Source of the DNA: Variovorax sp. OV700
GTDB taxonomy: Bacteria; Pseudomonadota; Gammaproteobacteria; Burkholderiales; Burkholderiaceae_C
Length of the DNA stretch: 64,000 nt
Assembly (NCBI RefSeq): GCF_900099805.1
Contig: NZ_FNDR01000003.1
Span: 62,001 to 126,000, forward strand
Direction of reading: 5' to 3'
The position numbers and the translations under genes are program-made. Positions 8,349 through 18,096 of the stretch are shown in pieces. The notes below the pieces were generated by a model. The model was given only the letters and a program-made list of their open reading frames with translations, did not search any database and was not told the DNA's origin. Position 1 is the first letter of the stretch. Each line of letters starts with the position of its first letter.

Positions 8349-9572
8349 ATGAATTCCATCGTCATCATCGGCGGCGGCCATGCCGCGGCCCAGCTTTGCG
8401 CCGGATTGGCCCAGGCGGGGCTGGGTGCGAACGTGCACCTCGTCTGCGAGGAGGCTTGCGAGCCCTACCATCGCCCGCCTTTGTCCAAGGCGTTTCTCAA
8501 GAGCGCCGAGGAAACCACTCAGCCGCACAAGGCCGCCGACTGGTACCGCGACGCGGGCATCACGCTGCACCTGGGCGACGCAGCAGTCGCCATCGACCGT
8601 GAGGCGCACACCGTCACGCTGCGCTCCGGCGCCGTCCTGCCCTGGGAGCGGCTGGTGCTGGCCACCGGCACGCGTGCGCGCCAGATGCCGGACCTGAAGC
8701 CAGGGCTGGAGAACGTTGTCAGCCTGCGCGCCGCCGATGAAGCGCATCGCCTGCGTTCGCGGCTCGCCGATACGCAGCAGGTCACGGTGCTGGGCGGCGG
8801 CTTCATCGGGCTCGAAGTGGCGGCCACGGCCAAGGCGCTCGGCAAGAGCGTGCAGGTGATCGAAAGCGCGCCGCGCCTGCTGGGCCGTGCCGTGTCGCCC
8901 GAGCTGTCGGCCCATGTGCTGGCAACGCATCGCGCGGCGGGCATCGACGTCGTGCTTGGCGCGCGCACCGGCGCATTCGAGGTCGAAGGGGAGCGGCTGC
9001 TTTCGCTCCAGGTCAACGGCGTGAAGCAACCGGTGGACCTGCTGCTGCTCGGCATTGGCGCCGTGCCCGAAACCGCACTGGCGCAGGCCGCCGGCATCGA
9101 ATGCGCCGACGGCATCGTGGTCGATGGCCACATGCAGACCAGCGCGGCCGACGTGCTTGCGGTGGGCGATTGCACGCGCTTTCCCGATCGGCGCGCGGGG
9201 CGCGCACTGCGGCTCGAATCGGTGCAGAACGCGAGCGACCAGGCGCGCACCGCTGTCGCCACGCTGACCGGCGCCGCACGGCCGCACGATGCCGTGCCCT
9301 GGTTCTGGTCCGACCAGGGCAGCCTGCGCCTGCAGATGGTCGGCCTAGTGCCGGCCGAAGGCACGCCGGGGTCGACCAGCGTGCGCCGGCCGGGCCCCAA
9401 GCCCGATGCGTTCTCGCTGTTCCACTATGTCGATGGACAGCTGGTGTGCGTCGAATCGATCAACGCGCCGGTCGATCACATGATGTGTCGCAAGCTGCTC
9501 GAGGCGGGGCGCAGCCCCGCGCCCGAAGCGGTGGCCGACGCGGCCGTTCCGCTCAAGAATCACCTGGCATAG
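8349..9572 (+). CDS. FAD-dependent NAD(P)H:ferredoxin/rubredoxin-type reductase
   Basis: A 407-residue flavoprotein of the pyridine nucleotide-disulphide reductase superfamily, closest in layout to ferredoxin reductases of Rieske oxygenases (BphA4/HcaD type). FAD-binding GGGHAAAQL opens the protein, YHRPPLSKAFL follows, LVLATGTRAR is the central motif, VLGGGFIGLEVAA is the NAD(P)H fold, and VLAVGDCTRF is the second FAD motif. A C-terminal reductase domain (WFWSDQGSLRLQMVG) is present. No oxygenase or ferredoxin gene is nearby; the only partner in sight is the upstream globin. Confidence 0.9.
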   Translation: MNSIVIIGGGHAAAQLCAGLAQAGLGANVHLVCEEACEPYHRPPLSKAFLKSAEETTQPHKAADWYRDAGITLHLGDAAVAIDREAHTVTLRSGAVLPWERLVLATGTRARQMPDLKPGLENVVSLRAADEAHRLRSRLADTQQVTVLGGGFIGLEVAATAKALGKSVQVIESAPRLLGRAVSPELSAHVLATHRAAGIDVVLGARTGAFEVEGERLLSLQVNGVKQPVDLLLLGIGAVPETALAQAAGIECADGIVVDGHMQTSAADVLAVGDCTRFPDRRAGRALRLESVQNASDQARTAVATLTGAARPHDAVPWFWSDQGSLRLQMVGLVPAEGTPGSTSVRRPGPKPDAFSLFHYVDGQLVCVESINAPVDHMMCRKLLEAGRSPAPEAVADAAVPLKNHLA

Positions 9573-9589
9573 CCGTCACCCCGGTGGCA

Positions 9590-9715
9590 GCCTCGAAGTG
9601 AACGAGGCTGGGGTGGGCGAGGGACACCGCGGAACCGGCTTTGCCGGGCCGCTGGTGTTGCCCCCTTGAGGGGGGAGTCGAGCTACACGAAGTGAGCGAG
9701 GGACGGGGGTGGGCC
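9590..9715. repeat. Family B intergenic repeat, copy 1 (with a partial unit before it)
   Basis: A unit from about 9628 to 9715 starts GGAACCGGCTTTGCCGGGCC, continues with GCTGGTGTTGCCCCC, a G-rich partner arm, ACACGAAGTG and a final GGGGG run. A shorter, decayed tail of a second unit (CGAAGTGAACGAGGCTGGGG) precedes it at 9592-9611. The same core occurs twice at 17221-17410. It fills the gap between the convergent ends of the FAD reductase and Smr genes. It encodes no recognisable protein and may serve as a transcription end or a mobile repeat. Confidence 0.8.
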
Positions 9716-9718
9716 CAT

Positions 9719-10375
9719 TCAGCGCCGCGCTGGCGCCAGCAGCACCACCAGGGCGCCCGCGCCACCCTCGGCGGGCTTGGCCTGCACGAAGGCGATCACC
9801 TCGTTCTTCTGAATGAGCCAGCGCTGCGCCTTGGTTTTGAGCACCGGCTGCTTGCCCGGTGAGCCCAGGCCCTTGCCGTGCACCACGCGCACGCAGCGCA
9901 GCCCCTGCTTGTAGGCGTTGCGGATGAAGCCGCCAAGCGCCTCGCGCGCCTCGTCGCTGCGCAGACCGTGGAGGTCGACCTGTGCCTGGATGCTCCAGTC
10001 GCCCTTGCGCAGCCGCGCGGTCACGTCGGTGCCGATGCCCGGGCGGCGAAAGCTCATGGCGTCGTCGACGTCGAGCAGGGTGGTCACGTCGAATTCGTCG
10101 GACAGCGATTCGCGCAGCACGCGCTGTTCGTCGAGCTGGTGTTGTACCGGGATGGGCGCCGGCGGCTCGGGCGCGAGCGGCACCGCGGCCTTGCGGCGAA
10201 GCGGCTCCGTGGCGCCGATGGCGCGCGCGAACAGGTCTTTCTCGGCGGCGCGCTTGCGTTCCGCCGCGGCCTTGACGGCGGCTGCGGCCGCTTCGCGCTC
10301 GCGGGTTTCGGCCAGCGCGCGCTGCACCTGCTTCAGGTCCGCGAGATTCTTGATGGGCGGCGTGCGGGAAGCCAT
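9719..10375 (-). CDS. Smr-domain protein (DNA/RNA endonuclease-like)
   Basis: A 218-residue protein. Residues 1-90 form a charged, Ala/Glu/Arg-rich helical segment; the C-terminal half is an Smr domain with QVDLHGLRSDEAR and VVHGKGLGS, the two motifs that define the family. Related stand-alone Smr proteins (YdaL/SmrB type) nick DNA or cleave RNA on collided ribosomes. Its ATG overlaps the radC stop by one base (TGATG), so the two are co-translated. No MutS part is present. Confidence 0.9.
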   Translation of the reverse strand: MASRTPPIKNLADLKQVQRALAETREREAAAAAVKAAAERKRAAEKDLFARAIGATEPLRRKAAVPLAPEPPAPIPVQHQLDEQRVLRESLSDEFDVTTLLDVDDAMSFRRPGIGTDVTARLRKGDWSIQAQVDLHGLRSDEAREALGGFIRNAYKQGLRCVRVVHGKGLGSPGKQPVLKTKAQRWLIQKNEVIAFVQAKPAEGGAGALVVLLAPARR

Positions 10376-11052
10376 CAGAGCAGCCCTTTCTCGGCCATCG
10401 AAAAAGCCTGGCCGGCGCTGACGATCACGTGGTCGAGTACGCGCACGTCGATCAGCGCGAGCGCGGCGCCCAGCGTTTGCGTCAGCGACTCGTCGGCCCG
10501 GGAGGGTTCGATGCTGCCGCTGGGATGGTTGTGCGACAGCACCACGGCCGCGGCCCGGTGGTGCAGCGCGCGCGTGACCACTTCGCGCGGGTAGACGCTG
10601 GTCTGGGTCAGCGTTCCGCGAAACAGCTCCTCGAGCACGATCAGCCGGTGCTGCGCGTCGAGAAACAGCACCGCAAACACCTCGTAGGCGCGCGAACCGA
10701 TGTGCAGCTGCAGATACTGCTTGACTGCCTCGGGCGAGTCAAACACCGCTCGCTCCTTGAGGCGCTCTGCCATGGCGCGGCGCGCCAGTTCGAGCACCGC
10801 GATGAGTTCGGCGCGCTTGGCATCGCCGCCCATGCCCTTGATCACCTTCAGATCCTCGGCGCCGGTCTGGAGCAGCCCTGAAAGGCCTCCGAAGTGGTCG
10901 AGCAGCTCCTGGGCCAGCTGGAGCACGTTTTTTCCGGCCACGCCCGTGCGCAGCAGCAACGCCAGCAACTCGGCGTCGGCCAGCGCGCCGGCGCCCCGTG
11001 CGATGAGTTTTTCGCGCGGGCGGGCGTGGGCGGGGAGATCCTTGAATGCCAT
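10375..11052 (-). CDS. radC: RadC/MPN-domain protein
   Basis: A 225-residue protein with an N-terminal helix-hairpin-helix part ([41 protein letters not shown]) and a C-terminal JAMM metalloprotease-like domain carrying [18 protein letters not shown]. The name is historical; a role in recombinational repair is not firmly shown for the family. The start [15 protein letters not shown] at 11052 is the usual family beginning. Diverges from fkpB. Confidence 0.95.
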   Translation of the reverse strand: MAFKDLPAHARPREKLIARGAGALADAELLALLLRTGVAGKNVLQLAQELLDHFGGLSGLLQTGAEDLKVIKGMGGDAKRAELIAVLELARRAMAERLKERAVFDSPEAVKQYLQLHIGSRAYEVFAVLFLDAQHRLIVLEELFRGTLTQTSVYPREVVTRALHHRAAAVVLSHNHPSGSIEPSRADESLTQTLGAALALIDVRVLDHVIVSAGQAFSMAEKGLL

Positions 11053-11160
11053 CGGAAACCTGGTGAAACCCTGAAAGGGCAGGCGAACGCGCCCGCTCCT
11101 TAAAATGCAGTCCAGTTTATCGGGACACCCACCTTGTCTTTGCCCACCTCCACTGCACCC

Positions 11161-11604
11161 ATGTCCCACGTTGTGACTTCCGGCTCGTTCCTGACCCTGC
11201 ATTACCGGCTGGCCGGTCCGGCGGGCGACATCATCAACACGTTCGACGACAAGCCCGCGACCCTGTCGCTGGGAACCGGCGAGCTTTCGCCCGCCATGGA
11301 GCAGCGGCTCATGGGCCTGGAAGAGGGCACGCACGCCACCTTCGAGCTGCCCGCCGGCGAGGCCTTTGGCGAGCGCAACCCCGAGATGCAGCAATGGGTG
11401 GCCAGGAAGCTGCTGGCGCAGATGGGCGACCCCGACGAGCAATACGCGGTCGGCGACGTGGTGCAGTTCCCCACGCCCGACGGCACGGGCAGCTACGCGG
11501 GCGCGGTGGTCGAATCGAACGAGACCGCGGTGCGCTTCGACTTCAACCATCCGCTGGCCGGGCAGCCCGTGACCTTCGAGGTGCGCCTGATCGGAGTGCT
11601 ATGA
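11161..11604 (+). CDS. fkpB: FKBP-type peptidyl-prolyl isomerase (SlpA/FkpB)
   Basis: A small cytosolic proline isomerase and chaperone of about 147 residues. It begins [16 protein letters not shown], has the FKBP stretch [24 protein letters not shown], then the inserted flap domain ([13 protein letters not shown]...[12 protein letters not shown]) typical of SlpA, and ends [24 protein letters not shown] nine codons upstream (11134) is an alternative start. Its stop overlaps the ispH start by ATGA, and fkpB-ispH is a well-known gene pair. Confidence 0.93.
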   Translation: MSHVVTSGSFLTLHYRLAGPAGDIINTFDDKPATLSLGTGELSPAMEQRLMGLEEGTHATFELPAGEAFGERNPEMQQWVARKLLAQMGDPDEQYAVGDVVQFPTPDGTGSYAGAVVESNETAVRFDFNHPLAGQPVTFEVRLIGVL

Positions 11605-12569
11605 ACCCGAGCCTCGAAGAAGTCATCCTCGCCGAGCCGCGCGGCTTTTGCGCGGGCGTGGACCGCGCCATCGAGATCGTCGAGCGCGCCCTTGCCAAGT
11701 TCGGTGCGCCCATCTATGTGCGCCACGAGATCGTGCACAACACCTATGTGGTGAACGAGCTCAAGGCCAAGGGCGCGATCTTCATCGAAGACCTGGCCGA
11801 CGTGCCGCCCGGCGCTACGCTGGTGTTCAGCGCGCATGGCGTGAGCAAGGCGGTGCAGCAGGAGGCGCGCGACCGCGGCTTCGACGTTTTCGACGCCACC
11901 TGCCCGCTGGTGACCAAGGTGCACGTCGAGGTCGCCAAGCTCGCCAAGGAAGGCTACGAGTTCATCATGATCGGCCACAAGGGGCACCCCGAGGTCGAAG
12001 GCACCATGGGCCAGCTTTCGAGCGGCATCCATCTGGTGGAAGACGTGGAAGACGTGGCCAGAGTGGCGCCCGCGCAGACCGACAAGCTCGCCGTCGTCAC
12101 GCAGACCACGCTCAGCGTGGACGATGCGGCCGAAATCGCGGCGGCGGTGCGTGCGCGCTTTCCGAAGGTGCGCGAGCCCAAGCAGCAGGACATCTGCTAC
12201 GCCACGCAGAACCGCCAGGACGCGGTCAAGATCATGAGCCCGCAGGTCGACCTGGTGATCGTGGTCGGCAGCCCCACCAGCTCCAACAGCAACCGGCTGC
12301 GCGAACTGGCAGAGCGCCTGGGCACCGAAAGCTACATGGTCGATTCGGCCGACGAGCTCAAGCCCGAGTGGTTCGAGGGCAAGGGCCGCATCGGCCTCAC
12401 GGCCGGTGCCTCGGCCCCTGAAGTGCTGGTGCGCGAGGTGATCGAGCGGGTGAGGGCGCTCGGCGCGGTGTCGGTCCGCAAGATGGACGGCATCGAGGAA
12501 ACCATCAAGTTTCCACTCCCCAAGGGCCTCAAGCTCGACGACATTCCTCCTCCGGGACACATCTCTTGA
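11601..12569 (+). CDS. ispH: 4-hydroxy-3-methylbut-2-enyl diphosphate reductase
   Basis: Last enzyme of the non-mevalonate isoprenoid pathway, turning HMBPP into IPP and DMAPP with a [4Fe-4S] cluster. The three cluster cysteines are visible in [19 protein letters not shown] and [11 protein letters not shown]. Other family motifs are [35 protein letters not shown] and [10 protein letters not shown]. The 322-residue length is normal. Overlaps fkpB by four bases and the next gene by four. Confidence 0.98.
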   Translation: MNPSLEEVILAEPRGFCAGVDRAIEIVERALAKFGAPIYVRHEIVHNTYVVNELKAKGAIFIEDLADVPPGATLVFSAHGVSKAVQQEARDRGFDVFDATCPLVTKVHVEVAKLAKEGYEFIMIGHKGHPEVEGTMGQLSSGIHLVEDVEDVARVAPAQTDKLAVVTQTTLSVDDAAEIAAAVRARFPKVREPKQQDICYATQNRQDAVKIMSPQVDLVIVVGSPTSSNSNRLRELAERLGTESYMVDSADELKPEWFEGKGRIGLTAGASAPEVLVREVIERVRALGAVSVRKMDGIEETIKFPLPKGLKLDDIPPPGHIS

Positions 12570-13528
12570 TTCACGAAAACACCGACTGGCGCTCTGAAAT
12601 AGACGGCGCCGCCCGCAGGCTGCGCGAGCGCTCCGGCGCCTTCCTGCGCCAGACGCCGCTCTGGAAATTGCCGGCTTCCGCTTTCGGCATCGAGGTGCCC
12701 GGCGTGGAGCTGTGGCTCAAGCTCGAGCACATGCAGGTGAGTGGCAGCTTCAAGGCGCGGGGCATGATGAATCGCCTGCTGGCCAACGACATTCCCGAGA
12801 GCGGCGTAGTCGTGGCCTCGGGCGGCAACGCCGGCATTGCCACTGCGGCGGCGGCTAAGGCCCTGGGCGTGCGCTGCCAAGTGTTCCTGCCCGGCGTTTC
12901 GCCCGAAGCCAAGCGCGCCAGGCTGCGGGCGCTGGGCGCCGAGGTGATCGTGGTCGGCGAGCTGTACCCCGACGCGCTGGCCGCCTGCCTCACGCGCCAG
13001 AAGGAAACCGGCGCCTTGCTGACCCATGCCTACGACCAGCCCGAAGTCGTGGCCGGCGCGGGCACGCTCGGCGTCGAGATCGAAGCAGAGGGCGGTTTGC
13101 CCGATTCGGTGCTCGTGAGCGTCGGCGGCGGCGGCCTGATCGGTGGCCTCGCCGGCTGGTTCCAGAAGCGCGCCCGCGTGGTGGCGCTCGAACCCGAGAA
13201 GGCGCCCACGCTGTTCCGCGCCCGTGAGGCCGGCGAGCCGGTCGACGTCGAGGTGGGTGGCATCGCTGCCGATTCGCTCGGCGCGCGCCGCATCGGCGCC
13301 ATCTCATGGGAAATTACCCAGCAATACGTGCAGGACGCGCTGCTGCTGTCCGACGAATCCATCCGTGCCGCGCAGCAGTGGCTGTGGAAGGAGCTCAAGC
13401 TCGCCGTCGAGCCGGCCGCCGCGCTGCCGCTGGCGGCGCTGCAGACCGGCGCATACGTGCCCCGTGAGGGCGAGAAGGTGTGCCTGATCGTCTGCGGCGC
13501 GAACGTCGACCCGGCCAGCGTCGCCTGA
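12566..13528 (+). CDS. PLP-dependent serine/threonine dehydratase-like protein
   Basis: A 320-residue fold-type II PLP enzyme. The PLP lysine is in [12 protein letters not shown], phosphate-binding loops are [11 protein letters not shown] and [14 protein letters not shown], and the C-terminal [12 protein letters not shown] closes the fold. It lacks the regulatory ACT domains of biosynthetic IlvA, so it resembles catabolic or degradative threonine/serine dehydratases; racemase activity is also possible. The start is a TTG overlapping the ispH stop (TTGA), indicating translational coupling, and no better in-frame ATG exists near the conserved start. Confidence 0.87.
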   Translation: MIHENTDWRSEIDGAARRLRERSGAFLRQTPLWKLPASAFGIEVPGVELWLKLEHMQVSGSFKARGMMNRLLANDIPESGVVVASGGNAGIATAAAAKALGVRCQVFLPGVSPEAKRARLRALGAEVIVVGELYPDALAACLTRQKETGALLTHAYDQPEVVAGAGTLGVEIEAEGGLPDSVLVSVGGGGLIGGLAGWFQKRARVVALEPEKAPTLFRAREAGEPVDVEVGGIAADSLGARRIGAISWEITQQYVQDALLLSDESIRAAQQWLWKELKLAVEPAAALPLAALQTGAYVPREGEKVCLIVCGANVDPASVA

Positions 13529-13535
13529 AGTCCTT

Positions 13536-13937
13536 TTATTTCTCGCAGTTGACCATCCACGGCACGCCGAACTTGTCGGTCAGCATGCCGAAGCCGACGG
13601 CCCAGAACTGCGGGCCGTAGGGCATCGTGACCTGGCCGCCCTGGGCCAGCGCGTCGAACAGCTTTTTGCCTTCGTCCACGCTGTTGGCCTGCACGGAGAG
13701 CGAGAAGCCCTTGTGGCCCTCGAAAGGCTTGCCGGGCGGCATGTCGGAGGCCATCAGCTTGTGGCCCCGGGCTTCGAGCGCGGCGTGCATGATCTTGTTC
13801 TTGTATTCGGCAGGCGTTTCGGCGCCCATGGGGCTTTCGCCGAAGGTCATGCTGAAGATGACCTTGCCGTCCAGCGCCTTGGCATAGAAGGCCATTGCCT
13901 CGGCCGCGTTGCCGTTGAATGTCAGATAGGCTTGCAT
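13536..13937 (-). CDS. VOC-superfamily protein (PhnB-like)
   Basis: A 133-residue protein of the glyoxalase/bleomycin-resistance fold, PhnB branch. It starts MQAYLTFNGNAAEAMAFYAKALDGKVIF and ends PQFWAVGFGMLTDKFGVPWMVNCEK, the usual two ends of these proteins. Function of the branch is mostly unproven. Diverges from serS with a 61-base gap; the ATG at 13937 matches the conserved beginning. Confidence 0.88.
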   Translation of the reverse strand: MQAYLTFNGNAAEAMAFYAKALDGKVIFSMTFGESPMGAETPAEYKNKIMHAALEARGHKLMASDMPPGKPFEGHKGFSLSVQANSVDEGKKLFDALAQGGQVTMPYGPQFWAVGFGMLTDKFGVPWMVNCEK

Positions 13938-13989
13938 CGCTTTTTCCCTTCGGTTGAACTGTGGGGAAGGAGATGCTACGCCCACCTAA

Positions 13990-15348
<1,359 letters not shown>

Positions 15349-15362
15349 TCGGGCAGGGTCGA

Positions 15363-15386
15363 GGGGGCTTCAAAACCCCCGTTTTT
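15363..15386 (+). terminator. Terminator between serS and tRNA-Ser
   Basis: GGGGG and CCCCC arms around an eight-base loop, followed by GTTTTT, placed 14 bases after the serS stop. Confidence 0.75.
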
Positions 15387-15416
15387 GTCTGCTAGAATCG
15401 TAGGCTCGACAGCACC

Positions 15417-15506
15417 GGAGAGGTGGCAGAGTGGTCGAATGTACCTGACTCGAAATCAGGCGTACTAGCGATAGTACCGAGGGTTCGAATCCCTCCCTCT
15501 CCTCCA
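15417..15506 (+). tRNA. tRNA-Ser (anticodon CGA, reads UCG)
   Basis: A 90-base gene with an acceptor stem GGAGAGG/CCTCTCC, anticodon arm CCTGA-CTCGAAA-TCAGG (anticodon CGA), a long variable arm GTACT-AGCGAT-AGTAC as in class II tRNAs, T-arm GAGGG-TTCGAAT-CCCTC and an encoded CCA. The base before CCA is T (U73), where tRNA-Ser normally has G. Confidence 0.96.
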
Positions 15507-15511
15507 GGAAT

Positions 15512-15537
15512 GGCCCCGCAAAGGGGCTATTTTTTTG
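15512..15537 (+). terminator. Terminator after tRNA-Ser
   Basis: A GCCCC/GGGGC stem with a GCAAA-type loop is followed by TAT and seven Ts, six bases after the tRNA end. Confidence 0.85.
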
Positions 15538-15693
15538 CCTGTCTTCCGCCATCTGCCTTTGCCCGGCCGCCTGCGCCGGCAAACAAAACTTTCGTTTCCC
15601 GGCCTTTGCGCTTCGTTCGCGGGCCCCATCAAGGTGCCGTGCCGATACCCGGGAGGGCCGCATCCGCCCGTTAAGATCGCCACCTCTTCATTC

Positions 15694-15707
15694 CCCGCAA
15701 TTGCGGG
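15694..15707. promoter_or_regulatory. Perfect 14-base palindrome upstream of the histidine kinase
   Basis: CCCGCAATTGCGGG lies 42 bases before the kinase start, in the otherwise featureless gap after the tRNA terminator. It could be an operator or a leader hairpin. Confidence 0.35.
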
Positions 15708-15749
15708 CGGTTCCTGTAGTCGAAAACTAAAAAGAGGGCTCAACGCCAC

Positions 15750-17165
15750 ATGGCCAATGCGTCGATCGCGAGCGTGACACCGGTCCCGGCTTCGGCCGAT
15801 GAAGCCGAATCGTGGGTACGCGGCGAGCTGATCCGCAGCCTGATGCGGTCCGCGCGAGGGTCGTATATGGTCTCGGCGGCGCTCATGCCGTTGATGGTCG
15901 GCCTCAACTGGAGCTACATCCCGCACTGGGAACTGCTCACGTGGCTGGCAGCCGGCTTCATTGCCACCGCCTGTCGGGCCTGGGGCGCCAAGGTCTACGC
16001 AGTGCGCTATGCCGGCCGGAGCGCAGCCGCGCAGCAGCAGTTCACCGAGCGCTACGGCTTCATCTGGAGCACCAGCGCGGTGGTCTGGGGCGCGTCGGTC
16101 CTGCTGTTCTTCGAGCGCACGCCGCAGGTCAACCAGTTCATGAGCTGGCTCATCGTGGCCGGCGTCGGCACTTTTCCGCTCAACGGGCTGGCGCTGCACC
16201 CACCGCTGCTCAAGCGCTACGTCAATACGCTGTTCATCACGATGCTCGGGGCAGTTCTGATCCGGCTCGTCAGTATCAATATCGTGGAGCCGCATTTCCA
16301 GTACGGCTTCCTGATGCCGATCCTGCCGATCCTCCACTGGTTTCTGCTGCTGCGCGCGGGGCGCAACATCCACGAGTCGGCGCGCAACAGCCTGGAGCTG
16401 CTGTTCCACAACCACATCCTGATCAAGTCGCTCACGCAGCAGCGCCAGGCCGCGGTGGCGGCCGTGGCCATGAAGAACCGCTTCCTGGCCAGCGCTGCGC
16501 ACGACATGCGCCAGCCCGTGCTGGCCTTGTCCCTGTACGCCGACTGGCTGCGCAATGAGCCGGAGCTGGTGCTCGAACTGGCGCCCAAGATCGTTCGCGC
16601 CACCCATGCCGTGAACGCGCTGTTCGACTCCATGTTCGACCTGGCGCGCATCGACTCGGGCCAGGTCCGGCTGCACATCGAGCGCGTGGACGTGGCCGAG
16701 CTGCTGCATGACCTCGAACTGCAATACCGCCCAGTGGCCGAAAGCCGTGGCCTCGATTTCCGCGTGCACGTGACCGGGGGCAGCTTCCTCACCGACCCGA
16801 TCCGCGTGCGCCGCATGATCGGCAACCTGCTTGCAAACGCCATCAAGTACACCGCCGACGGCGGCGTGCTGCTGGCCTCGCGGCAAACGCGCGACGGCCT
16901 GCGCATCGAGGTGTGGGACACCGGCATCGGCATTGCGCCCGAACACCTGCGCGACGTGTTCCTGGAGTTCTACAAGGTCGCCGACCACGCCGGCACCTCC
17001 GACGGCTTCGGCCTCGGCCTAGCCATCGTCGCCCGCCTCTCGCACGTCCTCGGCCACCCCGTCAGCGTCCGCTCCCGCCTCGGCAGCGGCAGCGTGTTCC
17101 GCGTCGCACTGCACGACGCCGACGAAGCCGTCGCCCAAGCCCGCGTCAGCGCCTCCGGCGGCTGA
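15750..17165 (+). CDS. Membrane sensor histidine kinase
   Basis: A 471-residue kinase with a six-helix membrane part (about residues 38-205) and no large periplasmic sensor domain. HisKA follows, with the phospho-acceptor in SAAHDMRQP (His251), then an ATPase domain with N-box IGNLLANAIKYTADGG, G1 WDTGIGI, F-box FLEFYKV and G2 GFGLGLAIV. The NarL-type regulator converges from the other side of the repeat at 17221-17410 and is the nearest candidate partner, although HisKA kinases usually pair with OmpR- or NtrC-type regulators. Confidence 0.92.
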   Translation: MANASIASVTPVPASADEAESWVRGELIRSLMRSARGSYMVSAALMPLMVGLNWSYIPHWELLTWLAAGFIATACRAWGAKVYAVRYAGRSAAAQQQFTERYGFIWSTSAVVWGASVLLFFERTPQVNQFMSWLIVAGVGTFPLNGLALHPPLLKRYVNTLFITMLGAVLIRLVSINIVEPHFQYGFLMPILPILHWFLLLRAGRNIHESARNSLELLFHNHILIKSLTQQRQAAVAAVAMKNRFLASAAHDMRQPVLALSLYADWLRNEPELVLELAPKIVRATHAVNALFDSMFDLARIDSGQVRLHIERVDVAELLHDLELQYRPVAESRGLDFRVHVTGGSFLTDPIRVRRMIGNLLANAIKYTADGGVLLASRQTRDGLRIEVWDTGIGIAPEHLRDVFLEFYKVADHAGTSDGFGLGLAIVARLSHVLGHPVSVRSRLGSGSVFRVALHDADEAVAQARVSASGG

Positions 17166-17182
17166 GCCTCCTGTTGCATAAA

Positions 17183-17205
17183 AAACCGCGCACGAGGCGC
17201 GGTTT
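17183..17205. terminator. Hairpin after the histidine kinase
   Basis: AAACCGCG and CGCGGTTT form a perfect 8-base stem around CACGAGG, flanked by A-rich sequence on the left and a short T run on the right. It could stop transcription in either direction. Confidence 0.55.
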
Positions 17206-17220
17206 GAATCCTTCCAGAAA

Positions 17221-17410
17221 CACCGCGGAACCGGCTTTGCCGGGCCGCTGGTGTTGCCCCCGGAAGGGGGTTGGCGTAGCGACACGAAGTGCGCGAAGAC
17301 TGGGGGAGAGCCAAGCTCTACCGAGGAACCGGCTTTGCCGGGCCTCAGGTGTTGCCCCCGGTAGGGGGTTGGCGAAGCGACACGAAGTGCGCGAAGACTG
17401 GGGGCGAGCC
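17221..17410. repeat. Family B intergenic repeat, tandem copies 2 and 3
   Basis: Two direct units with a 98-base period. Each begins GGAACCGGCTTTGCCGGGCC (the second has GGGCCT), continues GTGTTGCCCCCGG, GGGGGTTGGCG and GCGACACGAAGTGCGCGAAG, and ends CTGGGGG. Each unit has a CCCCC/GGGGG hairpin. They fill the space between the convergent kinase and regulator genes. No target-site duplication or protein coding is apparent. Confidence 0.85.
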
Positions 17411-17421
17411 TAGTCTCGAGC

Positions 17422-18024
17422 CTAGTTACTCGAAATTAACCCATTGGTACGCGCATAGTGCAGGGCCTGCGTGCGGCTCTTCACGCCCAGCCGGCGGAAC
17501 AAGCGCCACAGGTGCACCTTCACCGTGTGCTCGCTGATCTCCAGGTCGGTGGCGATGTCGCGGTTGCTCATGCCCTTGTCGAGCATGGCGATGAGCTGCG
17601 TCTGGCGCTTGGAGAGCTTGCTGTTGCTGGCCAGCGCGGGCTCGTCCCCTTCTTCGGAGCCGGCCATCAGCAGGCCGCGCAGGGCCGCGGTCAGCTCGGC
17701 CGAGCTGGCCGACTTCTCGATGTAGGTGTCGGCGCCCGCTTCGATGCAGGCGTCTTCCATGTCCCCGGCCGGCGCCGCCGAATACACGGCGATCGGCACG
17801 TTGGGGTAGACCTGCTTGACCGCGACCACGCCCGAAACGCCGTTGGTGTCGGGCAGCTTCAGGTCCAGGCAGAAGAGGGTGGGCGCACCGCGTTGCTGGA
17901 CCGAACTCGCGAGCTTGTCGAGGCGCTCGAGCTCGACGATATTCTCGGCCGGCCGCAGGCGCCGCAACACCATCACGATGGCGTCGCGCATCAGGGGGTG
18001 GTCGTCGATGACATAAATGCTCAT
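17422..18024 (-). CDS. NarL/FixJ-type response regulator
   Basis: A 200-residue regulator. The receiver has acidic residues Asp7-Asp8, phospho-acceptor Asp54 in FCLDLKLPD and the Lys in IEKSASS. The C-terminal LuxR helix-turn-helix is KLSKRQTQLIAMLDKGMSNRDIATDLEISEHTVKVHLWRLFRRLG. It lies 72 bases after trpS on the same strand and may share its transcript or have its own promoter. The convergent histidine kinase is the nearest candidate partner. Confidence 0.92.
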   Translation of the reverse strand: MSIYVIDDHPLMRDAIVMVLRRLRPAENIVELERLDKLASSVQQRGAPTLFCLDLKLPDTNGVSGVVAVKQVYPNVPIAVYSAAPAGDMEDACIEAGADTYIEKSASSAELTAALRGLLMAGSEEGDEPALASNSKLSKRQTQLIAMLDKGMSNRDIATDLEISEHTVKVHLWRLFRRLGVKSRTQALHYARTNGLISSN

Positions 18025-18096
18025 GTTTTCTTCCTTAGTGTTCGCACCGTCTTCTTTCGTCTTTCCTCGGCGGGTAAGCCGACGGATGTTGCCGGA

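Noticed and set aside
8349..9572. Part of a Rieske dioxygenase system
   Set aside because: No ferredoxin or oxygenase subunit gene is nearby, so only a reductase was called.
17221..17410. Possible CRISPR array or insertion sequence remnant
   Set aside because: Only two imperfect units with a 98-base period, no short identical repeats with unique spacers, no transposase and no cas genes.
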